Below, one piece after another: positions 14,671-23,401 of a DNA stretch of 64,000 nt (the first letter of the stretch is position 1; the number at the start of each line of letters is the position of its first letter). Source of the stretch: Chitinophaga sp. CB10 (GTDB lineage: Bacteria > Bacteroidota > Bacteroidia > Chitinophagales > Chitinophagaceae); assembly GCA_001870995.2 (NCBI GenBank), contig MLAV02000004.1:186001-250000 (forward strand). The letters are read 5' to 3'. The translations under genes and the position numbers were made by a program. Under the pieces are notes generated by a model. It searched no databases. It was not told the DNA's origin and saw only the letters and a list, made by a program, of their open reading frames with translations.

Positions 14671-15591
14671 TCACCCGGCCAAGCCTGCCTTCCGCGCCAG
14701 TTGCGTCATTTGCCGGTTGCTGCCAATGCCGCAGGCTTTCGCCACCCAGGCCATTTTATGACCGGCTTTCAGCAGCTGGGCAGCCTTTTCTTCCCGGAGG
14801 TTGCGGATGTAATCCCCGATGGTAATACCCGTGGTGGCTTTGAAGAGGCGTGTGAGGTTGCGGGGCGACATATACACCAGCTCCGCCAGTTCCGCGATGG
14901 CGAGCTTGGTATGCAGGTGATGGGCAATGTGATCCTGCACCTGGTGTACCTGGTGGTTGATATGCTGCCGGTATTGCAGGTGAATGCTGTGCTGGGCGGC
15001 ATCCCCGTCCCGCCGGATGTACACCACCATATCCCTGGCAACGGTGTACGCAAAGGCAGGCCCATGGTCGATTTCAACGAGGTATAGCGCCAGGTCGATC
15101 CCCGTGGTAATGCCGGCGCTGGTGTAAATATTATCGCTCTGGACAAACAGCTTGTTTTCCAGCACGCGGGTCTGCGGAAAACGCTCCACGAGGGCTTTCG
15201 TATAAGCCCAGTGGGTCGTACATTCCCGGCCGTTGAGGAGCCCTGCGGCAGCCAGCACAAACGCCGCCGTACATACGGAGCAAACGGTGGCCCCGGCGGC
15301 GGCCGCACGTTGCAGCCAGGGCATCCACTGCTGGTCCTGCGTGTGATCCCATTTGGAAAGGTCGATGCCGGCCACGATCACAATATCGTTCCGCTGAACG
15401 GTAATGGCTTCCAGCGGCTCCACCCGGGCAAACCCAAGTCCGGCGGAGCTTCCCGGGGCCTCGTAGGGCGAAACGTAGCGCAGTTCATACGGTTGCCCGC
15501 AGCAGCCCGACTCATAAAAAACAGTGACGGCGCCCGCGAGGTCCAGCAGGTGGATGTGGTCCAGGAGGAAGAAAATAACGCGCTTTTCCAT
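14671..15591 (-). CDS. GlxA-type AraC regulator with DJ-1/PfpI domain
   Basis: A 306-residue protein: an N-terminal DJ-1/PfpI-like domain (IFFLLDHIHLLDLAGAVTVF; elbow SVCTAAFVLAAAG, Cys about 102) and a C-terminal AraC double HTH (LAIAELAELVYMSPRNLTRL and TTGITIGDYIRNLREEKAAQ, about 225-275). GlxA-family proteins sense small metabolites through the first domain and bind DNA by the second. It is followed on the same strand by the exported DJ-1 protein gene, possibly its target or partner. Confidence 0.88.
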   Translation of the reverse strand: MEKRVIFFLLDHIHLLDLAGAVTVFYESGCCGQPYELRYVSPYEAPGSSAGLGFARVEPLEAITVQRNDIVIVAGIDLSKWDHTQDQQWMPWLQRAAAAGATVCSVCTAAFVLAAAGLLNGRECTTHWAYTKALVERFPQTRVLENKLFVQSDNIYTSAGITTGIDLALYLVEIDHGPAFAYTVARDMVVYIRRDGDAAQHSIHLQYRQHINHQVHQVQDHIAHHLHTKLAIAELAELVYMSPRNLTRLFKATTGITIGDYIRNLREEKAAQLLKAGHKMAWVAKACGIGSNRQMTQLARKAGLAG

Positions 15592-15756
15592 AGGGCTAAG
15601 GTAGGACCGGATTTTTATTTTTTAGGGGGAAAAATCAGTGTTCCGCGGCAGGTGGCATCGTCCGTGAACGGTGGTAACAAAGCCTTGTGCCGTATATTGC
15701 CACAGGTGCTGATAAGCCAGGGCTGCCCCTGAAATGCATGGAAAAAGGTTGCGCCC

Positions 15757-16119
15757 CTATCTCCTGCCCCACGCCACAAAACCCGCCACTACAGTCATGA
15801 ATATATTAAAACCAATGCTGGCCGCCTCTCCCCTTGCTATATGGAATACCATGGCGGCCGCCATCAACGCGATGATGCCGTAGGCGGCCAATACCACCAG
15901 CCCCGGCCGGATGCGCAGGATGGCCGGCAGTATAATACCAATACCGCCCAGTATATCCGCCACGCCTGTCAACACAACCAGTTGCGGGAGCTCCTTCACC
16001 CAGGGGAACGGTAACGCCTGCGGTTGAAAAAGTTTCATAAAACCCGTCAGGAGCAGCGCGGCCGCCAGGAGCCCCTGCGCGATCCATAGCCATACGTTCA
16101 TTGTTTTTGATGCTTTCAT
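15757..16119 (-). CDS. DoxX family membrane protein
   Basis: A 120-residue inner-membrane protein with four hydrophobic helices: WLWIAQGLLAAALLLTGFM, LVVLTGVADILGGIGIILP, LVVLAAYGIIALMAAAM and IGFNIFMTVVAGFVAWG. This is the DoxX layout. Relatives act in quinone or thiosulfate metabolism or as redox partners; the role here is not clear. It is divergent to a HxlR-type regulator gene with a palindrome between them, the usual regulator-target arrangement. Start at 16119. Confidence 0.85.
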   Translation of the reverse strand: MKASKTMNVWLWIAQGLLAAALLLTGFMKLFQPQALPFPWVKELPQLVVLTGVADILGGIGIILPAILRIRPGLVVLAAYGIIALMAAAMVFHIARGEAASIGFNIFMTVVAGFVAWGRR

Positions 16120-16158
16120 ACTTGCTGTTATTTTGAAAGGGCGAAAATAGCTACCTTT

Positions 16159-16200
16159 ACTATCCAAAAGATATTACTATCCCATTGGATAGCACTATCC
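16159..16200. promoter_or_regulatory. Candidate HxlR operator
   Basis: ACTATCC occurs three times (16159, 16176 and 16194). The second forms a palindrome, CTATCC-CATT-GGATAG, at 16177-16192. The block lies just upstream of the HxlR gene start and 40-80 bp from the DoxX start, a likely binding site for the regulator. Spacings of 17 and 18 bp are not helically exact. Confidence 0.5.
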
Positions 16201-16202
16201 CG

Positions 16203-16568
16203 ATGGAAAGTAACGTAAAATACAAGGCTATGTTATCGAAAGCAGGATGTCCGAAAACGATGCTGTCTATCAAAGACGCGATCGAAGCAATTGAAGGGAA
16301 ATGGAAAGTGCTGATCTTATTTGCGTTATCGGAAAAGCCGAAGCGTTTCCGGCAGATCGCCCGGGAGGTGAACGGGATTACGGACAAAACCTTATCCAAA
16401 GAGTTGAAAAGCCTGGAGGCCAATAAGCTGATCAAACGGGAAGTCTATGATAGCTTTCCGCCTGCCGTGGAATATTCCATCACGCCGCATGGCAGGTCCC
16501 TGGAGAAAGTGCTGGACGAGCTGCACTTCTGGGGTTTATTACATCGCAGGAAAGTGATCGGGAAGTAA
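16203..16568 (+). CDS. HxlR-family winged-helix regulator
   Basis: A 121-residue MarR-like dimer protein. GCPKTMLSIKDAIEAIEGKW precedes the HTH (RFRQIAREVNGITDKTLSKE), followed by the wing AVEYSITPHGRSLEKVL, the classic HxlR signature, with the conserved Cys near residue 16 possibly redox-active. I use ATG 16203 instead of the upstream TTG 16185, which lies in the operator-like palindrome. Divergent from doxX, it most likely represses that gene in response to an electrophile or oxidant. Confidence 0.88.
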   Translation: MESNVKYKAMLSKAGCPKTMLSIKDAIEAIEGKWKVLILFALSEKPKRFRQIAREVNGITDKTLSKELKSLEANKLIKREVYDSFPPAVEYSITPHGRSLEKVLDELHFWGLLHRRKVIGK

Positions 16569-16590
16569 TATCCCTATTTTGCAAAAAAGG

Positions 16591-16614
16591 AAAAATAATA
16601 TCAGTATTATTTTT
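16591..16614 (+). terminator. AT-only terminator after HxlR gene
   Basis: AAAAATAATA, loop TCAG, TATTATTTTT, 22 bases after the stop. The stem is weak since it has no G-C pairs. Confidence 0.4.
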
Positions 16615-16767
16615 TAAGTTTACTAACGAACACATCACCCACCCGAAATAATCCAGTCAATTTACGGTTGGTAGCTAATGCTACCTGTTTTATACCGCCA
16701 GGCAGTGGCGGACAGTTATTCCTATGCGTCATTCCACGTTTTAATAACCAATTAAACCCTTAATTCC

Positions 16768-18684
16768 ATGTTACAAAAACTACCCCCTTTATCCAAAATT
16801 TACAGGTCCCTTGCTTTACTGTGTTGCCTGCTGCTGGCGCACCTGGCGCTACCGGCGCAAACGCCGCGCTTTAAAGTGATTGCCTTTTACAACGGTACTT
16901 ATGATGCGGCGCATATCAACTTTGTGCAGGAGGCGAACCAGTGGTTTCCAACGATTGCCGCCCAGTACAACTTTTCTTACGAAGCCACCAATAACTGGAA
17001 CAACCTGAATGCAAGCTTTTTGTCGCAATACCAGGTAGTGATTTTCCTGGACGACGCGCCCACCAATGCCACGCAGCGGGCCGCCTTCCAGACGTATATG
17101 CAGAACGGCGGCGCCTGGATGGGATTTCACGTATGCGCATTTACCACCAACGCCGGCGCATGGAGCTGGTATCATAACACCTTCCTGGGCTCCGGCAACT
17201 TCCAGCGTAACACCTGGGGCCCTACCACGGCTATATTCCGTTGCGAAGACCAAACGCATCCCAGCACGCAGCGTTTACCCGTTACGTTTACCAGCGCCGT
17301 GAGCGAATGGTATGCATGGAGCAACGACTTGCGCAACAACAGTAATATCGATATTCTCTGCTCCATCGACCCCGCCAGCTTCCCGCTGGGCACGGACCCT
17401 AACCAGTCCTGGTACAACGGTTATTACCCGGTGGTCTGGACCAACAAGAATTACAAAATGCTCTATGCCAACTTCGGGCATAACGACATGAACTATTCCA
17501 CCAACACGGGCAAATCCTCCACCTTTGCCAGCGCCATTCAAAACCGGTTTATTATTGACGGGTTGCTCTGGCTCGGCGGCGTGCCTGCGGGCCCTGCGCC
17601 GGCCATACCTATACCCGGCACCGTGCAGGCGGAGAACTTCACGGCTATGAGCGGCATCCAAACAGAAACCACTACGGATACCGGCGGCGGGTTAAACATA
17701 GGCTATACCGATGCCGGCGACTGGCTGGATTACAAAGTGAGCGTGCCAGCCGCCGGCACTTACAATGTGCAGTTCCGCGTGGCGAGTCAAACCAACGGCG
17801 GTACCGTGCAACTGAAAAAGGACAGCGCCGTACTCTGTACCACTACCCTGCCTGTAACCGGCGCATGGCAAACTTGGACCACCGTCAACGCCACGGTTAA
17901 CCTCAGCGCCGGCGAGCAAACGCTGCGACTGCAGGTGGTAGCCGGCGGCTTTAACCTGAACTGGATTTCATTTAGCGCCAATACGCCGGTAACTGCGCCG
18001 GTGGGCTCCGTGATCACCCTCCGGGGAAATAATAACCTCTACGTTAGCGGGGAGAATGGCACACAGGCGATGCGCTGCAACAGAACCGCTCCGCAAACCT
18101 GGGAACAGTTCAGCGTGCTGGCCGCTACCGGCGGGAAGATATCCCTGCGCAGCATGGGGAAATACGTATCTTCTGAAAACGGCACTACCGCCATCACCTG
18201 CAACCGCGCTACAGTAGGCTCCTATGAGCAGTTCGACTGGATTCAAAACAGCGATGGCACTATTTCCCTCCGTGGCAACAACGGCCGGTATGTATCCTCT
18301 GAAAACGGCGCCGCCGCTATGACCTGTACGCGTACGACGATTGATGGCTGGGAGAAGTTTAACTACAGCGTGGTAGGGCCGGTGGCAAGCGCCGGTACCG
18401 TGATGGTAAGTAGTAAAACCAGCGGCATGAACCAGGCGCCCGTTGAAACAGTGGTGTTTCCGAATCCGTTTGAATCACTGCTCTATTATTCAGTCCCGGC
18501 GGGCGTGACCATGCATGTAGCTACGCTGTATGATATGAACGGGCGGGCGCAGGTGCGGAATGTGGTGAAGACGCCGCAGAGCAGGTACATGCTGGATGCG
18601 GGGAAACTGCCGGCAGGTACTTATGTGCTGGAAGTGAGCGCCAGGGGGTGGAATAAAAGAGTGAAGGTGCAGAAGGTGAAGTAA
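16768..18684 (+). CDS. Secreted ThuA-CBM6-trefoil protein with T9SS signal
   Basis: A 638-residue multidomain secreted protein. Signal peptide (1-30); ThuA-like glutamine-amidotransferase-fold domain (about 35-275; GGAWMGFHVCAF and WYHNTFLG are typical); CBM6-type domain (about 288-405; AENFTAMSG, DAGDWLDYKV). Next comes a beta-trefoil of the fascin/actin-crosslinking type (about 412-540) with three similar repeats (ITLRGNNNLYVSGENG, ISLRSMGKYVSSENG, ISLRGNNGRYVSSENG). A Por-type sorting domain (VVFPNPFESLLYY to end) closes it. It should be secreted by T9SS and act on or bind polysaccharide; ThuA activity on sugars is inferred from the family. Confidence 0.88.
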   Translation: MLQKLPPLSKIYRSLALLCCLLLAHLALPAQTPRFKVIAFYNGTYDAAHINFVQEANQWFPTIAAQYNFSYEATNNWNNLNASFLSQYQVVIFLDDAPTNATQRAAFQTYMQNGGAWMGFHVCAFTTNAGAWSWYHNTFLGSGNFQRNTWGPTTAIFRCEDQTHPSTQRLPVTFTSAVSEWYAWSNDLRNNSNIDILCSIDPASFPLGTDPNQSWYNGYYPVVWTNKNYKMLYANFGHNDMNYSTNTGKSSTFASAIQNRFIIDGLLWLGGVPAGPAPAIPIPGTVQAENFTAMSGIQTETTTDTGGGLNIGYTDAGDWLDYKVSVPAAGTYNVQFRVASQTNGGTVQLKKDSAVLCTTTLPVTGAWQTWTTVNATVNLSAGEQTLRLQVVAGGFNLNWISFSANTPVTAPVGSVITLRGNNNLYVSGENGTQAMRCNRTAPQTWEQFSVLAATGGKISLRSMGKYVSSENGTTAITCNRATVGSYEQFDWIQNSDGTISLRGNNGRYVSSENGAAAMTCTRTTIDGWEKFNYSVVGPVASAGTVMVSSKTSGMNQAPVETVVFPNPFESLLYYSVPAGVTMHVATLYDMNGRAQVRNVVKTPQSRYMLDAGKLPAGTYVLEVSARGWNKRVKVQKVK

Positions 18685-18711
18685 GGATTAGAGGAAAATT
18701 TTTTGAAGCAG

Positions 18712-18744
18712 GAGCAGGAATGGCGCAAGGGGCTATTCCTGCTC
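18712..18744 (+). terminator. Terminator after the ThuA-CBM6 gene
   Basis: GAGCAGGAAT and ATTCCTGCTC with a 13-base loop, then TTTG, 28 bases after the stop codon. The T-run is short. Confidence 0.55.
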
Positions 18745-18958
18745 TTTGAATATGTGGATACAACAGCCCCTTTTCTTTCATGTTGCTAACGGATAATATT
18801 GTAAATTAGTAATGCCTGCCGGCGCTTTGTTAATGGATGCACCCAGGCAATGTTTTGCTTTTATCCTTGATGATTAGAGAGCAGATTGTCAGGTATCGGG
18901 AATAAACGAACGCGCAAACCATACTCCACTCCTTCTTACACAGTCATAAATTTATTTT

Positions 18959-21367
18959 ATGCAAGATCAGGACCACCCACAGCAAAAAACCGACGGGGAA
19001 ATAATACAGGCGCTTAGGAAAGCGCCTGATGCAGAAAACCCTTTCAAACTCCTGGACCTTCGGCTAACCCCTCCCAAAACCTGGGCCGCAGGCGTGCCGG
19101 CCGTGATGGCCGCCATGAAGGACCTGGTGGAAGAAAAAGCCTTCTTCCGGGGTAATTTTGCCTTGCTGAAAATGAACCAGTTTAAAGGATTCGATTGCCC
19201 CAGTTGCGCATGGCCTGATCCCGATGACGAGCGTTCCCCTATTGCGGAATATTGCGAGAACGGGGCAAAGGCGCTGGCCGAAGAAGCAACCACCAAAAAA
19301 CTCACCGCTGAATTCTTTAAAAATAATGCAGTCGTTGACCTGGCGAAACTGGATGATTACCAGATCGGCAAACTGGGGCGGCTCACCGAACCCATGTACC
19401 TGCCACCCGGCGGAACGCATTACCAGCCTGTCAGCTGGGAGCAAGCCTTCGAAAAGATCGGCGCGCACCTGAATGCGCTGGCCTCCCCGGATGAAGCGGC
19501 GTTTTATACCTCCGGCAGAACCAGTAATGAAGCCTCTTTTGTTTACCAGCTTTTTGCGAAGGAATTCGGCACGCTCAACATGCCCGATTGCTCCAACATG
19601 TGCCACGAAACCTCCGGCACTGCCCTCCGCCCTACCATTGGTATCGGCAAAGGCACGGTGAAGCTGGAAGATTTTTATGATACCGATGTAATCGTCATCA
19701 TAGGTCAAAATCCCGGCACCAATGCGCCGAGAATGATGAGCGCATTGGCAAAGGGGAAGAAGAACGGCGCAAAGATCATTGCCATCAATCCTTTGCCGGA
19801 AGCAGGACTGATGGGCTTTCGCAACCCGCAGGCCGTATCGGGGGTGGTGGGCGAAGGAGCCAAACTGGCCGACTTATACCTGCCCGTGAAAATTAACGGG
19901 GATATGGCCCTGTTAAAAGCCATAGAACTGCTGCTGCTGGATTTTGAAAAGAAATTTCCCGGTAAAGTGCTGCACCAGGATTTCATCCGGGATAAGACAG
20001 CAGGATACGACGCGTTTGTTCAGCAGTTTGAAAAGTACCAGCTCGATACCCTTGCGGAGGAAGCCGGGATAGCCCCTGCCGCTATCATGGAAGCGGCACA
20101 GATACTGGCTTTCAAAAAACGTATTATTGTCTGCTGGGGTATGGGACTCACCCAACAACCCAACGGCGTGGATATGATCCGGGAAATCCTGAATATCCTG
20201 CTGCTGAAAGGCAGCATCGGCATCCCGGGAGGCGGCGTATGCCCGGTAAGGGGTCATAGCAATGTGCAGGGCAACCGGACCATGCTGATTGATGAAAAGC
20301 CCACGGACGAGCAGCTGGACCGCCTCGAGCAATTTTTTGGATTCAAAATGCCCCGCAAGCATGGCTATGATGTGGTAAGGGCCATTAAAGCCATGCATGA
20401 GGAGAAGGTGAAAGTGCTGTTTTGCATGGGCGGCAATTTTCTGTCCGCCACGCCGGATACTACCTATACCGCGCACGCCCTGCGCAGGCTCAACTTGCTG
20501 GTATGCGTTTCCACCAAGCTAAACCGCGGGCACCTGGTTCACGGGAAAGAAGCGCTGATCCTGCCCACATACGGCCGTAGCGATAAGGATATTGTAAAAG
20601 GAGCAGTGCAATTCATTTCCACGGAAAACTCCATGGGCGTGGTACAGCATTCCAAAGGCGTGCTGGACCCGGTTTCCACAAACCTCCTCAACGAAACGCA
20701 GATTGTATGCCGCATGGCTATGGCTACCCTGGGCAGCCGCGCAGTAGTGAACTGGCAGCGTTACCACGACAGCTATGATGCCGTACGGGACGACATCGAA
20801 CAATGCATCCCCGGATTTGAAAATTACAATAAACGCATACGGGAAAAAGGCGGGTTTTATCTCCCCAATGCCGCCCGCGACGAGCAAAAGTTCGCGGAGC
20901 AGTATGATCACCGCGCCCCTTTCACGTTGACGGAGCTGCCGGATAACCGGCTGGAAGCCGATGAATACATGATGGCCACCACCCGTACCCACGATCAGTT
21001 TAATACGACCATTTATGGCCTGGACGACCGTTACCGGGGCGTACACCAGGAACGGCGGGTGATATTTATGAATCAGAAAGATATTGATAAGGCCGGGTTC
21101 AAGGCGGGCGATAAGGTGGATCTGTTTAATTATGATGATGGCATTGAACGGGTAGCGCCTTTATTTATCATTGTCCCCTACCCCGTTCCCGAGAGAAATA
21201 CGGTAACTTATTTCCCGGAAACCAATGTGCTGGTATCAGTGAATAATGTCGTGAAGGAGAGTAATATGCCGGCATCGAAGTATGTGAGGATTAAGGTCAG
21301 GAAGCATAGTGAGGAGGTGTGGAAGAAGGTGGAGGAGATGTTGGTGAGAGGGGAGAGGCAGCGGTAA
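18959..21367 (+). CDS. FdhF/YdeP-family molybdopterin oxidoreductase
   Basis: An 802-residue cytoplasmic protein of the formate-dehydrogenase-alpha-like FdhF/YdeP group. The N-terminal CPSCAWPDPDDE (about 80-91) is characteristic of the group. It is followed by MPDCSNMCHETSG (about 200), DVIVIIGQNPGTNAPRM, PGGGVCPVRGHSNVQGNRTM (cofactor-binding loops) and a C-terminal molybdopterin dinucleotide domain (TTRTHDQFNTTIYGLDDRYRG). It carries no ferredoxin-type iron-sulfur domain at the front, unlike true formate dehydrogenases. E. coli YdeP is linked to acid resistance; the substrate here is unknown. It stands alone, with a convergent DUF1493 gene. Confidence 0.88.
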   Translation: MQDQDHPQQKTDGEIIQALRKAPDAENPFKLLDLRLTPPKTWAAGVPAVMAAMKDLVEEKAFFRGNFALLKMNQFKGFDCPSCAWPDPDDERSPIAEYCENGAKALAEEATTKKLTAEFFKNNAVVDLAKLDDYQIGKLGRLTEPMYLPPGGTHYQPVSWEQAFEKIGAHLNALASPDEAAFYTSGRTSNEASFVYQLFAKEFGTLNMPDCSNMCHETSGTALRPTIGIGKGTVKLEDFYDTDVIVIIGQNPGTNAPRMMSALAKGKKNGAKIIAINPLPEAGLMGFRNPQAVSGVVGEGAKLADLYLPVKINGDMALLKAIELLLLDFEKKFPGKVLHQDFIRDKTAGYDAFVQQFEKYQLDTLAEEAGIAPAAIMEAAQILAFKKRIIVCWGMGLTQQPNGVDMIREILNILLLKGSIGIPGGGVCPVRGHSNVQGNRTMLIDEKPTDEQLDRLEQFFGFKMPRKHGYDVVRAIKAMHEEKVKVLFCMGGNFLSATPDTTYTAHALRRLNLLVCVSTKLNRGHLVHGKEALILPTYGRSDKDIVKGAVQFISTENSMGVVQHSKGVLDPVSTNLLNETQIVCRMAMATLGSRAVVNWQRYHDSYDAVRDDIEQCIPGFENYNKRIREKGGFYLPNAARDEQKFAEQYDHRAPFTLTELPDNRLEADEYMMATTRTHDQFNTTIYGLDDRYRGVHQERRVIFMNQKDIDKAGFKAGDKVDLFNYDDGIERVAPLFIIVPYPVPERNTVTYFPETNVLVSVNNVVKESNMPASKYVRIKVRKHSEEVWKKVEEMLVRGERQR

Positions 21368-21374
21368 AGGTGGT

Positions 21375-21686
21375 TCAGGAAACGAGGTTAATCACTTCAT
21401 CGTCCAGGCGGCCCTGGGAAATGGCCTGTAGCAGGTGCTTTACCGCCAGTTCTTTTTCCGGAGTGGCACGGCTGTATAATTCAGGCTCGGGGTAAAAGTA
21501 TTTTGAAAAGATGAAATTACGGATATCGACATTAAATGTCTTTGCGAATGCAATAATTAATTCTTCGCCATCCTCCCCGGAGATACCGAGGTCTGTTTCA
21601 AAGCGGGTGTCTTCATTTATTTCTTCGCGGGCACAACCGGATTGCTGCCGAATGAAATGCACGAGTGTGGTGAAAGTATTTTCCAT
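21375..21686 (-). CDS. DUF1493 acyl-carrier-like protein
   Basis: A 103-residue acidic protein with the DUF1493 pattern: IRQQSGCAREEINEDTRFET, then DLGISGEDGEELIIAFAK and the aromatic FIFSKYFYPEPE. The family has a carrier-protein-like helical fold, but there is no Asp-Ser-Leu phosphopantetheine site: the position corresponding to DSL reads ISGEDGEE. It may not carry acyl groups; function is unknown. It is convergent with the YdeP gene, 7 bp apart. Confidence 0.8.
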   Translation of the reverse strand: MENTFTTLVHFIRQQSGCAREEINEDTRFETDLGISGEDGEELIIAFAKTFNVDIRNFIFSKYFYPEPELYSRATPEKELAVKHLLQAISQGRLDDEVINLVS

Positions 21687-21814
21687 AGCGTACAGTATGA
21701 TAGCTTGCGAAGCTTTCCATTAAATACATCATTGCTATCAAACGCACAAAAATAAGCTCTTACCGCAAGCTGGACAAATCAGGTACAATCCCTTCTGATA
21801 ATAAACCATAAAAC

Positions 21815-21842
21815 GAAACCCTGTGCCATGGCACAGGGTTTC
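21815..21842. terminator. 28-bp perfect palindrome, likely terminator
   Basis: A perfect 28-bp palindrome (arms GAAACCCTGTGCCA and its complement) lies about 80 bp downstream of the exported protein gene at 21923. On the minus strand it is followed by GTTTTATGGTTT, so it could terminate that gene. A perfect palindrome without a loop would lose two pairs to the turn. Confidence 0.5.
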
Positions 21843-21922
21843 TCTATTTAGACAATTCTATTTATCACCATTTCACGCGCAATTCCGAACGCCTGTTCTG
21901 GCGGTGGTAACCAGAGGAAAGT

Positions 21923-22909
21923 TTATTTATGCTGCTCCTTTGCTTCCAGCGCGTCTACCTGCCTCTTCAAATCTATAATGTACAAGGTAAGCTCTTCTAC
22001 TTTCTGGAGCAGTTTTTTATTCATTTCTGCCAGATCCACTCCTTCCTTTTCCACTTGTGTAGCGGTTGGTATTTCGGGGAGATGTTTATTTGTTTTAATA
22101 AAATTTTCGAGGTCATATAACGAAGGTAAGGTGTAGGAATCTTCGAAGACGAAGTCCGCCCATCCGGAAGCGGTCACCTTTACTCTTTTGGCGGTAATGG
22201 TTCCTGCGACAGTAAGCAGGGACTGTGGGGTGGTAGTACCAATAGAAACATTACCGAGGGCGTCAATGCGTAATCTTTCCTGGTTGTTAAGCGTAGCAAA
22301 TGATAAATATCCACTGGTGGCGTCTCCACCACGGCAAAAGTTAATAGAGCTGTTCAGATGACCATAAAAGTTGTGTTCAATACTAAATGAAGGGATAGTT
22401 TGGTCCTGGGTTGAACCACTTCGTACAGCAAGACAGGTGCCGGCTCCATCGCCGTTTCCTTCATATAAATGTCCAAGGATAGCAGTGTAGATATTGGGGC
22501 TCTGATCGTTGGTAGACAACCCGACATCAAATAAGGCTTTCGGGGTATTTGTATGGATCCCCACTTTACCATCTCTGACTAATAGTACCTTAGACCAGGG
22601 CGTATTTGGATTATTATCTACGGATCGGTAATACAAGCTCTGATCGAAAAAAGGTGCAGACAGCTGCATGGCGAAATTATTTTCACTGCTTGAATGGCGC
22701 ACATCCATTAAATGCCACCAGTAGCCTGGTTCGGTTGCAATCGGGTAATTTACCGCAGCATTTGTTTGATAAAAACCGGACATACCGCCCATTGCGCCGG
22801 CATCATTTTTAAATTCTGTTCTGGAGTTATTTTCGCCCCAGGTAACTGTTTGAGAAAATCCTATGTAGCCGGATAAAACAAGGTACAGGAGGGTTAAGCA
22901 TTTTTCCAT
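21923..22909 (-). CDS. Exported tail-fibre-like protein A
   Basis: A 328-residue protein with a signal peptide (MEKCLTLLYLVLSGYIGFSQ). Two short GKVGIHTNTPKALFDV / GNVSIGTTTPQSLLTV repeats follow, of the kind found in tail-fibre and intramolecular-chaperone-type proteins. The end is a beta-segment WADFVFEDSYTLPSL, the HLPEIPTATQVEKEGVDL motif and a coiled coil (about 290-325). Its C-terminal 100 residues are strongly like the protein at 49992. Such proteins are common, repeated and of unknown role in Bacteroidota; surface or matrix proteins are possible. I saw no catalytic Ser/Lys of a peptidase S74. Confidence 0.75.
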   Translation of the reverse strand: MEKCLTLLYLVLSGYIGFSQTVTWGENNSRTEFKNDAGAMGGMSGFYQTNAAVNYPIATEPGYWWHLMDVRHSSSENNFAMQLSAPFFDQSLYYRSVDNNPNTPWSKVLLVRDGKVGIHTNTPKALFDVGLSTNDQSPNIYTAILGHLYEGNGDGAGTCLAVRSGSTQDQTIPSFSIEHNFYGHLNSSINFCRGGDATSGYLSFATLNNQERLRIDALGNVSIGTTTPQSLLTVAGTITAKRVKVTASGWADFVFEDSYTLPSLYDLENFIKTNKHLPEIPTATQVEKEGVDLAEMNKKLLQKVEELTLYIIDLKRQVDALEAKEQHK

Positions 22910-23083
22910 AAGTATAAAAATTAATTGTTAACAGGTCTGAAATTAGTATTTTTTAAATTCAGGGAATACTTAATAATACTTCAAAGCACCCAGGCGTAAT
23001 TACTAATGTTGTTTCAATGATTAGTTGAAATCAGGTTAACTCCACTCAAATATTTCGTTACTTTTTTTATCTTAGTAAAAGCT

Positions 23084-23185
23084 CGTTAACCTGTATAAAG
23101 TAGGGGAAGAAATTGAAGTTATACAATCGGCACTCGACTAAAAAAACAAAACCCCGCGCAAAGCGCGAGGTTTGTAACTTGCCTG
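23084..23185 (-). repeat. tRNA-Lys downstream region (repeat copy 3)
   Basis: Sequence beginning CGTTAACCTGTATAAAGTA and running to the second tRNA-Lys, homologous to 5715-5827 and more distantly to 591-701. The terminator stem differs in sequence (CGCGC/GCGCG) but stays mostly paired. Confidence 0.7.
23139..23173 (-). terminator. Terminator of second tRNA-Lys
   Basis: On the minus strand CCTCGCGC, loop TTT, GCGCGGGG, then TTTTGTTTTTTTAG, 15 bases after the tRNA. Confidence 0.75.
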
Positions 23186-23258
23186 TGATCCCGCTGGGAC
23201 TCGAACCCAGGGCCCATACATTAAAAGTGTATTGCTCTACCAACTGAGCTACGGAATC
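23186..23258 (-). tRNA. tRNA-Lys (anticodon TTT), copy 2
   Basis: Base-for-base identical to the tRNA at 5829-5901, with the same promoter and leader upstream and the same orientation. Redundant lysine tRNA genes raise dosage; they also make a 17-kb direct-repeat pair. Confidence 0.95.
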
Positions 23259-23288
23259 ATTCCCGTTTGTTTCGGGAGTGCAAAAGTA
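23259..23288 (-). promoter_or_regulatory. Promoter and leader hairpin of second tRNA-Lys
   Basis: The same TACTTTTG -7 box (23281-23288) and TCCCG/CGGGA leader hairpin as before the first copy, with all 30 bases identical while flanking sequence diverges at once. Confidence 0.65.
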
Positions 23289-23375
23289 GACAATTTCCCA
23301 TAACTACCAAATTTTTTTCTCCAGTTTATGAAAAATTGTTTCATGTATTTATTTTCATTCCAGCTAATTCTCTCC

Positions 23376-23383
23376 TATTTTTG
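23376..23383 (+). promoter_or_regulatory. -7 promoter element of the SDR gene
   Basis: TATTTTTG, a perfect match to the Bacteroidota TAnnTTTG box, 18 bp before the start codon. No clear -33 box. Confidence 0.5.
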
Positions 23384-23401
23384 TGGCGCAAAAACGTACC
23401 C

